A program made the position numbers and the translations under genes. Below are positions 1 to 10,173 of a stretch of 64,000 nucleotides of DNA, one piece after another (the stretch's first letter is position 1; the number at the start of each line of letters is the position of its first letter). The DNA comes from Hexactinellida sp. DTS-2022 (taxonomy: Eukaryota > Porifera > Hexactinellida): NCBI GenBank assembly GCA_028753945.1, contig JAPNXP010000002.1, positions 2,542,001 to 2,606,000 of the forward strand, in the 5' to 3' direction. A model generated the notes under the pieces. It saw only the letters and a program-made list of their open reading frames with translations. It was not told the origin of the DNA and did no database searches.

Positions 1-148
1 TCTGCACATGTCAGAATCGGTTTTCTTGATTTCTGCACATATCAGAATCGGTTCTCTAGATTTCTGCACATGTCAGAATCTGTTTTCTAGATTTCTGCAC
101 ATGTCAGAATCGGTTTTCTAGATTTCTGCACATGTCAGAATCGATTTA
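1..148. repeat. 31-bp minisatellite, about 4.8 copies
   Basis: Units start at 1, 32, 63, 94 and 125, an exact 31-bp period, each beginning TCTGCACATGTCAGAATC. The last unit decays after about 20 bases. Copies differ by only one to three substitutions (for example ATATC for ATGTC in unit 2). The array is cut by the window edge, so its true length is unknown. Each unit has an ACATGT palindromic core flanked by CTG and CAG. Confidence 0.95.
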
Positions 149-392
149 CCCGAGATAAATAAAGAATCCTAAAAATTTCTACTATTTGGTTTTTACATAT
201 TTGAGGGTTCCTATTCATTAAAATGAATACATATATGAAATTGTGATTGTTTATATATTGTCACCTACCGGAGAATGGAATTATCTTGGTAAATTTTATG
301 TGTATACACATAACATTGGTTCTACTCAAGTGTGATTTCAGAAAACCCTCTATAAATGATAACATTTTTAAAATAAATTAATTCAAAAACTC
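149..392. other. Non-coding AT-rich spacer
   Basis: No coding potential, tandem repeat or recognisable RNA was seen between the minisatellite and the transposase relic. It could be the 5' flank of the MULE element, but I could not identify a terminal inverted repeat. Confidence 0.5.
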
Positions 393-1696
393 ATGGAATA
401 TACTTTGGACGAGTACAAACGTTTTAAGGGATAAGTCTTCTCAACTGTAGACGGTCATAAATATGTCAAGTCCAAAATTAGTGAAGAACACATTTACCTC
501 AAGTGCGCTTTATTTAGGGGTAATTGTAAAGGAACAGGAAAACTCAATAAAGAAACTAACGAAATTACGCCTCTAAAACATCACAATCACCAATTAGAAG
601 AATACAAAACAGATATCTACAAGCTGAAAAATAAATGCAAGACACTTGCAAAACACACTCAAACAAATCTTAGGAAAGTATTCAACGATGTAACGAGAAC
701 TGACCCTTGTGCACTCGAAATTTCATTCACCGAATGCGAATCAGCGATGTATCGTGCGAGGAGAACATTTCAGCCAAAGATACCCCTGAATGCATCTGAA
801 TTTTGTGGAATGCTACCTACAACAACATTTGGAGAATTCCACCAATTTTCTGTATCATCTGGTGCTGACATTGGTGTCGTCTTCTTTTCGAACGAGATGA
901 GTAACTTGTTAGCTGAGGTGACCAACATACACTTTGATGGCACATTTTTTACAGTACCCTCTCAATTCAGTCAGTTATGGACCATATTCGTTGCTGTGGG
1001 AAGACACACATTACCCGCGATACTTTGTCTCATGACTGCGAAAAGTGAAGAACTATATAAAGCGGTATTAGAAACTATCAACGCTAATATACCTCAGTTC
1101 AAGCCTCAAGCTGCAATGTCAGATTGGGAACCTGCAGCTAGGAATGCAATAAAGGAAGTATATCCTCAAATAGCAGTTTATGGCTGCTGGTTCCACTACA
1201 CACAGCGCATCTGGAGGAAAACACAGAAGCTCGGATTGAGTCATTCATTCAAGACCAATATTCAAGTCCAAACATTCTTAAGACAACTGATGGCCATCCC
1301 TTTTCTTCCAGCTTCTCTCATCAAGCCAACTTCTAGTTTCCTTCAAATACCAGCGGTAAGTGATTCGGAGAAAATAAAGTTGGAACAACTGCAAAAGTAT
1401 TACAGAAAATATTGGATAAGACGAATAACACCTGACCAACTCTCTATCAATGAACTCAATATCACTACAAACAATGGGGCAGAAAGTTACCACTCGAAAC
1501 TAAATCTATTATAAAAATTAGCCATCCCAGGATATGGACATTCATGGCGTCTCTCAATGATATTATACGGGACACAGACAACGATACAGGTCGCCTCAGC
1601 TCTGAGGTTTCGAAATTTCCTATTTATCAAGTTTTCTTCACTTTGGGAAAGTTGAAACCTATCAATGAATGCATCAGTTGCATCTTTAATAGTTGA
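393..1696 (+). pseudogene. MULE-type transposase with N-terminal FLYWCH zinc finger, broken
   Basis: Reading begins at an ATG at 393 and meets an in-frame TAA at 432-434. It then stays open from 435 to 1511, with TAA at 1512. After a one-base frame change near 1506-1516 it continues in another frame (HPRIWTFMASLND at about 1523) to a TGA at 1694. The first third resembles a FLYWCH finger: DGHKYV, YLKCAL, a second Cys in NCKG, and HHNH. The rest looks like a MULE DDE core. Counting from the internal Met at 747, the candidate residues are D64 in FDGTF, D126 in MSDWE, the C147-x2-H150 motif in GCWFHYTQ, and E246 in NNGAESYH. All three acidic residues survive, so the loss is recent or the sequence was constrained. 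With one stop and one frameshift it is most simply a dead transposase. A domesticated gene starting at 747 is possible but would lack the finger and C-terminus. The family call is from motif recognition only. Confidence 0.8.
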
Positions 1697-2334
1697 TTTA
1701 GAACTGAGGAAGTCGAGGGCTTCTTGTTATTCATTTTAACTGCTAAATATATGATGTATTTAATCATTAATTAATTTTGCATAAAATTTATGATTCCTTA
1801 ATTAAAAATGTACAATTCTCCATGGTTTAAAGTCAATAGATGACCCCAGTCGAGCCTTTTCGCGCATCTAGATTACTTTATAATTTGAAGGTATCATCAT
1901 AACCTTTCATTTTAAATGTATAAACGAATTGCTCAAGATTGCTCTCAAAAGTTCTTGAACAATATTGAAAATTAGTAAATGCGTCCGAATCATAAAATTC
2001 TGGTCGGAATGTATGATAATTTTAGACTATATAAGAAGCTATAACTTATAATGCATTCATGTATATTGATTTCAGTACATGCCAATGACTATGAAACGTC
2101 GTGATAAAGCTAACTAGAATATTTCATCAACATTATATAATTTGATCGATTTTGATACTGCAATTCTGAAACCACAAAAATATCATTTTTTAGAATTGTT
2201 GTAACATGATGCTCTCATTACATATAACTCTTGATCTCGAATATATCTCAGCACAATAAATGGGATTTTTAGGATTTCATTTATGCTGAAAACGGTGGCA
2301 TTAATATAGAGTCAATCTGAGGTGACCGAAAAAT
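1697..2334. other. Non-coding AT-rich region after the MULE relic
   Basis: There is no sustained open frame and no clear tandem repeat. A short stretch, CAATTTCCACTTG at about 2339 followed by a TTTGCACACTGTG-like string, recurs in the same orientation near 6168, just before the other 72-bp array. This hints that the two places share an element edge. Confidence 0.45.
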
Positions 2335-4340
2335 GCTCAATTTCCACTTGTTTGCACACTGTGCATGGTATTAGTACATAATATTTCGAATCTGTACTAA
2401 TTGTTATTATAATCTTGGAATTCATTCCCATTTTGTGGTATTCCTACAAAATATAGGTAATTTGTTCTGATTGTTATTATATACTTCAAATTCATTCCAC
2501 TATTGTGGAATTATTACATAATAATTCGAATCTGTACAGGATTGTTATTCTAAACCTTCGAATTCATTCCCAAATTGTGATATTAGAACATAACATTAGG
2601 ATTCGGTGCTGGATTGTCATTATAAACTTTCGAATTCATTCCCATTTTGTGGTATTACTACAAAATATTTCGAATTTGTAATGATTGTTATTATAAACTT
2701 CAAATTCTTTAAACTATACGTAGTTGAATTAGTACATAAGAATCCGAATCTGCACAGGATTGATAATTTAAACTTCAAATTCATTTACCTTTAGTTGTAT
2801 TGGAACATAATATTGTGAATCTCTGCTGATTGTTATTATAAACTTTAAATTCATTTACTATTGTGGAATTAGTAAATAATATTGCGAATCTGTACTGGAT
2901 TGTTGAACTAAATTGTAGAATTTATTCCTCTAATTGGTATTAGTACGAATCTGTGCTAATTGTTATTATAATCTTCGAATTTATTCCCCTTTTGTGGTAT
3001 TCCTACAAAATATTGCGAATCTATGCTGGATTGAAATCATAAACTTTAAATTCATTCCAACCTTTGTGGTATTAGTACATAATAATTCGAATCTGTGAAG
3101 GATTGTTATTATAAACTCCAAATTCATTCCACTATTGTGGAATTAGCAAATAATATTGCGAATCTGTACTGGATTGTGGAACTAAATTGTAGAATTTATT
3201 CCTCTTAGTGGTATTAGTACGAATCTGTGCTAATTGTTATTATAATCTTAGAATTCATTCCCCTTTTGTGGTATTCCTTTAAAATATTGCGAATCTATGC
3301 AGGATTAATATTATAAACTTAAATTCATTCCCCTTTTGTGGGATTAGTACATAATAATACGATTCTGTGAGGATTGTAATTCAAAAACCTTCGAATTCAT
3401 TCACCAATTGTGATATTAGTATATAATTGGATTCGGTATGGATTGTCATTTTATACTTTCGAATTCATTCCCATTTTGTGGTATTCCTACAAAATATAGC
3501 GAATTTTTGATGATTCTTATTATAATTTCAAATTCATTCAAACATTGTGTAATTAGTAAATAATATTGCGAATCTATGCTGGATTGATATCATACACTTT
3601 AAATTCATTCCAACCTTTGTGGGATTAGTACATAATAATGAAAATCTGTGCAGGATTGTTTTTCTAAACCTTCGAAATCATTCCCCAATTGTGATATTAG
3701 AACTTAATATTAGTTTTCGGTGTTGGATTGTTATTATAAACTTTCGAATTTATTCCCATTTTGTGGTATTAGTACAAAATATTTCGAATTTGTGATGATT
3801 GTTTGTACAAACTTCAAATTCATTCCACTATTGCGGGATTAGTAAATAATATTGCGATTTAGTACAGGTTTGTTAAACTAAATTATCGAATTTATTCCCC
3901 TTTTGTGGTATTAGTAAATAATATTGCGAATCTATGCTGGATTGATATTTTAAACTTTATTTTAATTCCCCTTTTGTGGGATTAAAACATAATAATGCGA
4001 ATCTAAGCTGGATTGTTATTCTAAACCTTCGAATTCATTCCCCTTTTGTGATATTAGTACATAATATTTCGAATCTGTGCAAATTGTTATTATAATCTTA
4101 GAATTCATTCCCCTTTTGTGGTATTCCTTTAAAATATTGCGAATCTATGCTCGTTTGATATTATATACTTTAAATTCATTCCCCTTTTGTGGGATTAGTA
4201 CATTATAATACGAATCTGTGTAGGATTGTTATTCTAAACCTTCGAATTCATTCCCCAATTTTGATATTATTATATAAAATTAGGATTCGGTATGGATTGT
4301 TATTATGAACATTCGAATTCATTCCCATTTTAATTCCCAT
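2335..4340 (+). repeat. ~72-bp minisatellite, forward arm, about 28 diverged copies
   Basis: The period is 70-72 bp; for example TTCATTCC anchors lie at 2421, 2491, 2563 and 2635. The consensus runs through TTCATTCCCCTTTTGTGG, TATTAGTACATAATATT, GCGAATCTGTGCTGGATTG, then TTATTATAAACTTCGAA. Copies are clearly diverged and some are short. The same unit occurs in reverse at about 6.2-7.28 kb and 11.49-11.64 kb, giving a foldback-like pair of arms around 4.34-6.2 kb. Confidence 0.9.
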
Positions 4341-5274
4341 AAAACTATCTTTAAGCTCTTTGATGAATGTAAACGAACGAATTGGAATTTCAGTTGTTCT
4401 GTTTGAACAATTTACAAGAAATTCAATATTTTCATCGATAATAACTGCCAAACAACTTCTAAAACTCAGAATTTCTTATTTTCGATTTTTTTAAATAGTA
4501 TTCACCTAAAATTGTGTTTTTGTTCTTTTTAAGGTCTTAAATGAATTTAAATGAACGAATTTTAAATCTAGGGGTACTGTTTAAACAATTTACACCAAAC
4601 CCTATTTTCTCTTCTATAGAAACTGGCAGCAGAGTATATATCTCCGAATTACTTATTTGGGGTTTTTTGAAAGTCATTCACAAAAATATAGGGATTTTGT
4701 AGTTTTTATGCTCTTAAATAAATGACATGAATTAATTGTAATTTCAGGGGTACTGTTTAAACAATTTACACCAAACTCAATTTTTCTCATCAATAGAAAC
4801 AGCCAGCAACGTATGAAATTCGAAATTACTTATTTTGGGTTTTTTGAAAGTAATTCACCAAAATATAGGGTTTCTGTAATTTTAAGCTCTTTAATGAATG
4901 CAAATGAACGAATTGGAATTTCAGTTCTGTTTGAACAATTTACACGAAATTCAATTTTCTCATCAAAAGAAACAGCCAGCAACGTTTGAAATTCGAAATC
5001 ACTCATTTTGGGTTTTTTAAAAGTCGTTCACCAAAATATAAGGTTTTTGTTATTTTTAAGCTCTTAAAATTAATGTAAAAGAACTAATTGGAATTTAAGT
5101 TGTTCTGCTTGAACAATTTATACGAAATACAATTTTTCTCAGCAAAAGAAACTGCCAGCAACGTCCTAAACTCAGAATTTATTTGGGGTTTTTTAACAGT
5201 ATTCAACAAAATTAAGGGTTTTTGTTGTTTTTAAGGACTTAATTGAATGTGAATGAACGAATTGAAATTTCAGT
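4341..5274 (+). repeat. ~177-bp tandem repeat, about 5.3 copies, homologous to the main satellite
   Basis: Units recur at anchors near 4363, 4543, 4722, 4896, 5073 and 5246 (GAATGTAAACGAACGAATTG and variants). Each carries AAGCTCTT, TTTCAG, CTGTTTGAACAATTTACAC, CATCAAAAGAAAC, a TTTTGGGTTTTTT stretch, and CACCAAAATA, in that order. The 180-bp satellite that fills 11.6-64 kb carries AGGCTCTT, TTTCAG, CTGTTAGGACAC, CATCAAAAGAAAC, TTTGGGAGTTTTTG and CACACAAAAATTGG in the same order and spacing. The two are therefore homologous, though strongly diverged. The last unit ends in AATTTCAG immediately before the coding relic at 5275. Confidence 0.85.
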
Positions 5275-5947
5275 TCTGTGAAAGTGCAAACATCAATGAA
5301 ATTTGTTCGAAGCTTTTACAAGAGAAGACTGGCTTGAAGATTGATCAACCAACGAGTGACCGGGGGACTACTTCTACCGGAAACATCGCGCGACAATGCT
5401 TCAGGGACAAGAACATATTATCCATTGGATAAGTTCCTTGATTCCAACCGAATATCATAATTATTTGATCAAGATACAGAGCAGTTTGTCTGCCATTTTG
5501 CGCACTTTAAGCTGTAGTAGGTAAATCAACACATTTCAACTTGATATATTTTGCCGTGAAAAATACATGTTCATCTTAATCCACTTCCCATGGGCTAACA
5601 TTACTCCTTCTCTACACAAACTGTTAGCCCATTGAGCAGAATTAATCAAGGAATGCAATGATGGATACGGTTTGAAAAGTTATTCAGAAGAGGGGTTTGA
5701 AGCTTCCAATAAGCTCATTCGAAGATATCGCGAACATCTAGCCCGTGAAAATTCCTTTACTTTGAATACAAGAGACATTATGGTCCGTCTTCTCAGTCAA
5801 AGTGACCCTTTATGAACTCATTTCGTAATATCATAAGACATAAGGTGTCAAAAGTGTGGAGAGTTAAGCCAGATCTGCAAACTAAGTTGTAAAACTTCTA
5901 GTCCAATAGAGCAAGAACTATTATTTAATTCTTTACTAATTAATTAA
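5275..5947 (+). pseudogene. C-terminal part of an unclassified mobile-element ORF ending in a zinc knuckle
   Basis: Three frames must be joined to follow the similarity. The first, from 5283, reads through TSDRGTTSTGNIARQCF to a stop at 5430. The second overlaps it and reads about 5423-5523 (LIPTEYHNYL, SAILRTLS). After a probable intron or gap the third reads from about 5568 (FPWANITPSLHKLLAH, an internal TGA, then NDGYGLKSYSEEGFEASNKL and MVRLLSQSDPL). A last frame holds a CCHC-like knuckle, CQKCGE then C-x3-C, at 5846-5890, and stops at 5945. From memory, proteins with GNTARRFF-like, PTLHK-like and NDGYGL-like motifs occur in many copies in arthropod and cnidarian genomes and behave as transposon ORFs, but I cannot name the superfamily. 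The N-terminal part is not visible; the 177-bp repeats occupy that position. Confidence 0.6.
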
Positions 5948-6178
5948 CACTCTTAGACAACTGTTGGACTTGTAATCATAATTGGAATTTGATTATAATT
6001 CAAATAGAATTGATATCATAACAATGTAAATTTTAGGGAAATTATCGATGAAGTCATTTAATAAAATTCTGAAGCCATACAAAAAAATTAGATTTACCAA
6101 ACGATTCAGAATGGTCTATAGCCTATAGTCTAATAATATATTTTTAGGTCTAGGAGCTACCTAGATACCAATTTCCAC
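5948..6178. other. AT-rich tail between the ORF relic and the reverse 72-bp array
   Basis: Non-coding, probably the 3' end of the same relic. Near its end it carries CAATTTCCACTTG (about 6168) and CCCACTGTGTACC, resembling the sequence that precedes the forward 72-bp array at about 2339. Confidence 0.45.
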
Positions 6179-7276
6179 TTGACAGCCACTTTTTGCCCAC
6201 TGTGTACCAGAATTGGAAATGAATATAAATTTTATAATATCAATCAGCACAGATTCACAATATTATGTACAAATACAAATTATCAATCCTGCACAAATTC
6301 GCTAAATTTTGTAGGAGTACCACAAAAGGGGATTAAATTCGAAGATTATAATAACAATTAAGCACAAATTCGCAATAATATGCAATAATACCACAAAAGC
6401 GGAATTAATTCGAAGGTTTAGAATAACAATCCAGTACAGATTCGCATTATTATGTACTAATCCTACAACAGGGGAATGAATTTAAAGTTTATAATAACTA
6501 TTAGCACAGATTCGCAATATTATGTACTAATGCCACAAAACGGGAATAAATTCGAGAATTTAGTTTAACAATCCTTTACAGATTCGCAATATTATGTACT
6601 AATCCCACAAAACGGAATGAATTAAAAGTGTATAAGAACAATCATCAAGAATTCGCTAGATTTTGTTTGAATACCACAAAAGGGGAATGAATTCAAAGGT
6701 GTATAATAATAATCCAGCACCGAATCCTAATATTCTGTACTAATACCACAATTGGGGAATGAATACGTATATTTATTTAATATCAATCTAGGATAGATTC
6801 GCAATATTTTGTAGGAATACTACAAAAGGGAAATGAATTCGAGGTTTACGATAAGAATTGGCACGGATTCGAAATATTATGTTCTAATTTCACAAAAGTG
6901 GTATGATTTCGAAGGTTTAGAATAACAATCCAGTACAGATTCGAATTATTATGTACTAATTCCACAATAGTGGAATAAATTTGAAATTTATAATAACAAT
7001 CATCACAAATTCGCTAAATTTTGTAGAAATACCACAAAAGGGGTATAAATTCGAAGATTATGATAACAATTAGCACAGATTCGCCATATTATGTACTGAT
7101 ACCACAAAAGGGGAATAAATTCGATACTTTAGTTAAACAATCCTGTACAGATTCGCAATATTATATACTAATTCCACAATAGTGGAATGAATTTGAAATT
7201 TATAATAACAATCATCACAAATTCGCTATATTTTTAGGAATACCACAAAAGCTGAATGAATTCGAAAGTTTATAAT
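6179..7276 (-). repeat. ~72-bp minisatellite, reverse arm, interrupted at its right end
   Basis: The units are reverse complements of the 2.34-4.34 kb array: GGGGAATGAATTCGAAGG, then AACAATCC, AGCACAGATTCGCAATATTATGTACTAAT and CCACAAAA. The period is about 70-73 bp with roughly 15 copies. The array continues on the far side of the transposon at 11488, so transposon insertion split a pre-existing array. Confidence 0.9.
7273..7276. repeat. Left target-site duplication TAAT
   Basis: TAAT abuts the left terminal inverted repeat and matches TAAT at 11484-11487. Deleting the element plus one TAAT restores a normal minisatellite unit (GTTTATAATAACAATCC), which proves the insertion boundaries. Confidence 0.93.
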
Positions 7277-7472
7277 TGTTGCAGTCCAAGTGCGTTTCAG
7301 CGCCAAACGCGTTTGGCGCATTTTAGTTCTGCCAAACGCGTTTGGCGTGTTTATATACGCCATTCGCGTTTCAAACATTATTTCTTTTTATTTGTTGTTA
7401 TTTAATTAATGGTAATCAGATTATTCACAAACAGAGTATCTAATTAATATTCAAATATCTGTTCAACAATAC
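7277..7472 (+). repeat. Left terminal inverted repeat of the integrase transposon
   Basis: About 196 bp align with the reverse complement of 11288-11483, with scattered substitutions. It contains a 20-bp perfect palindrome, GCGCCAAACGCGTTTGGCGC, at 7300-7319 and a second 16-bp palindrome, GCCAAACGCGTTTGGC, at 7331-7346. These paired GC-rich dyads in an AT-rich context are good candidates for transposase binding sites. Confidence 0.93.
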
Positions 7473-7938
7473 AAATAATTTTAAATTATTCGGATTTATA
7501 TTTCCCTCTAAGACGAGGGCATCGCAGAATATATATTTCAATCAAACGACGAAGTTTTCAGATTCTTAGTATTGATTCTATTTCTCAGATAATTACAATT
7601 GATATTTCGATTCTTATGACTATTTTCGCTATCATGTGATCAACTGTGATCACTTCCGATCAATGAATTGAAATTAGGCTTATTAAATAGTACAAATAAT
7701 ATTTCACTAACTTGTTATTTACGTAATCATATTTTCCAGTTTATCTTGTTAGTTTTACTTGTTACTTGTTATTTAATTAAGTGAGTTGTTATTAAGGTAA
7801 TTATATTTTCTCGTTGAAAGTCTTAATGTTTATTCATTGGGTTAAGGAGCACGAAAACCAATTTATGTATCGTCATTTCTAAATATGTTGGATGTTGCAT
7901 TGAGTACTGCAATATCTTCACAATATTTACAACTGCAC
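7473..7938. other. Non-coding 3' region of the integrase transposon
   Basis: AT-rich, lying between the left inverted repeat and the 3' end of the minus-strand integrase relic. It contains a GTGATCAACTGTGATCAC dyad near 7637. No further gene is visible. Confidence 0.5.
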
Positions 7939-10173
7939 CTATACCGCACTACTAACGATCTTATTATGGCAAGCTAATCTCCTATGGCACTTTGAGTTGC
8001 ACAACTTGCCCGCACGCCTACATTTGCATCTGTTTGTGTTGCATCCACTTGTACAATTGCAGACCTGCCTTTGGTTACCGAGAGATTCATGCTCAATTGC
8101 TTCCCTAAGTGTCACAACTTTAGTAGAAACAACTTCAGGCGTGAGTTTACGAACTTGGCATAAGTCAAACTGTGTTGCAATGTACTGGCTGTCGAGTACA
8201 CCCAGCTGATGTGCCAATCTTGTACAATCCTTAATCAATTTTTTTAAGAATTACGCCAAGAAGATTGGGCGGATCGAAAGGGATCGTTTATCCACACTAT
8301 GTACGCTCAGAAGTACATTCTCTCCAATTTCTTAAGTATGTGATTTCTTTACAGACTGTCTCTCCATTTTCCTTATCTTCCTTTCTTGTCCACGCTTGGC
8401 TGCACGGCGGCCTTCAAAAACGTTATTATCTCTTTGCTCTAGCCAACATTTGGTGCACCAAACTGGACTTCCATTTCCTTCAGACAACCCTGATGAGTTC
8501 CCACATATGGCATGGATAGGCTTGATACATCCAGGACAACTATGGGCACAAATTCATGGCTGTTGACACTCAACACAACAAGGCGATTTAGATGGAGTTT
8601 GTTCACTATTAGAAGGAGATGAAAAGGGTAACTCGTCGTTGGAAGGTGCGTTAATTGTTGGAAAAATAAGCAAACTTGCATCGTAACAAGATGAACATGT
8701 AGGTAACGAATTGCTTGGATTGTAAATAGGAGACGGCAACTCTGTATTGACTAAGCTGTTTGTAGGAGGATCAAAAACTGGAGAAATTATCAGGTCCTCA
8801 GGAGATGGTATTTGTATCGAGGTAACAAATTCTTCTTCTTGTTGCTGTAAAGATGAAAAGTACTCAATGTTGATGTCTCTAATGTAGGAATCATCATCTG
8901 AGACTTGATCATGAGAATAATCCAAGTTCTTCGCCGGACTTCCTCTATATGAAGAGTCTGAATTGAAATGGTGACCAGCTGAGACTGAGAGTGTATTCCC
9001 TTCTAGCTCAAGAAATAGATGATGAAGACATCTATTTCTTGGGCGTCATGAATTATCCTAAAAGTTATGGTATAAATGAAGCAGATTAGCATGAGAAATC
9101 ATTTATAGGTGTTAGTTAGAGTCATTTTGATTTAGAAATTTGCTATAATACTTACATTTTTAGTTCCTCCTCTGTAGTGATATCATTCGTAATTGCATCA
9201 GGAATTCCGAGATCTTCAAGACCTTTCACAGGACATCTCCCGAAAAGAACTCGGTATGGACTCCTACCGTCCAAACCAGAGTGAGGACTTGTGTTGATAG
9301 AGTTTTATACGATCGGTATATACTTTATCCAACACGGATCATTCTTTTCCCGCATTAATGAACCAAGAACGTTTTTTATTTCTTGATTTACTCTTTCCAC
9401 AGATCCTTGTGACTGGGGATGGCGAGCTTTTCCAAGTACGATCTTGCATCCGGGTCATAACTCCCTAATCATGCATGCAAGATTAAGGTTTTTGAATTAT
9501 TTGCCATTGTCACTCTGTAGTATATGAGGTGACCCTATTAAGCAAAATATTTCAAATAGGTTACGTGTAACTTCGTCTGCTGTCTTCCTCTGCAGAGGCC
9601 GAAGTACAACAAACTTCGTCAAATTATCTTGGTAAACAAGTAAGTAGTTATAAGGACGGTTGATATCGTCTGTGCTTTGCAAATCGATTAAATCGACCTC
9701 ACCTCTAGAAGCAAAGTCTGAACTCCTAATAGGTCTGCTAACTGTGCTCATCAGAAATTTTTTGCTTTTTCTTAGCTGGCATTCAAGACATGTATCAACA
9801 AATTGTGTGACTAAGTTCCTGGAATACCCACAGTAAAACCTCCTTAATTCTATATAGAGGCGATCTCGCCCGAAAAGTTTACCAACTTCTGAATGGATTC
9901 TTTCAAACACATCGAAAATCTCCTCTTTCGAGAGAACACGAAGCAAATTCTCTGAACCGTTAGTCTTATACATATTTTGCACGATTGAATCTGTGTGACG
10001 TTATATCCTTTTCTCACTCTGTAGAACCTCTGTTTTGCTGCACCACGTTCCTTAGGCTCAGGGCCGGAGTAGATATTTATTATTTCTGAGATCTGTTCAG
10101 ATGACAAGAGGTTACTGTTTAGAGAATAATTTTCTTCGATCTTCTGGTAAAACTGAAGTTTCCGACTTTCCAT
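7939..10173 (-). pseudogene. Integrase/transposase gene of the KRBA2-like family, decayed, minus strand
   Basis: The reading starts at a Met at 10173 (MESRKLQFYQKIEENY) and shifts frame near 9985. It continues through a zinc-finger region in which IHSEVGKLFGRDR keeps the first His but has Lys where the second is expected; CLECQ keeps both Cys. The catalytic core follows: first Asp in GEVDLIDLQ, second in LQSDNG, and Glu in QSQGSVERVNQ. Stops fall at 9497-9499 and twice more downstream in the same frame. After a likely 98-bp intron, an acidic Ser/Pro/Glu-rich linker (about 8925-8560) leads to CVECQQP, HSCPGC and a further Cys pair, then a GENVLLSVHSVDKR-like segment. It ends in LREAIEHES and a Cys-rich tail (CNCTSGCNTNRCKC, CNSKCH). 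This domain order matches what I know of KRAB-A domain-containing protein 2-like integrases. The gene needs several repairs to read through, so it is inactive. Confidence 0.8.
9058..9155 (-). other. Probable 98-bp intron in the integrase relic
   Basis: On the minus strand the coding similarity ends at GTAAGTATT (donor base at 9155) and resumes after AACTTTTAG (acceptor base at 9058). The interval has no coding similarity. Good donor and acceptor consensus and a normal insect intron size support it; a chance match in decayed sequence remains possible. Confidence 0.55.

Noticed and set aside
6179-6361. Short frame with Cys and His residues at the start of the reverse 72-bp array
   Set aside because: It is composed mostly of minisatellite sequence, and the Cys/His spacing is not a known finger.
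7997-8681. Plus- and minus-strand frames overlapping the integrase tail
   Set aside because: They are antisense or alternative-frame shadows of the Cys-rich and Ser/Pro-rich parts of the integrase relic.
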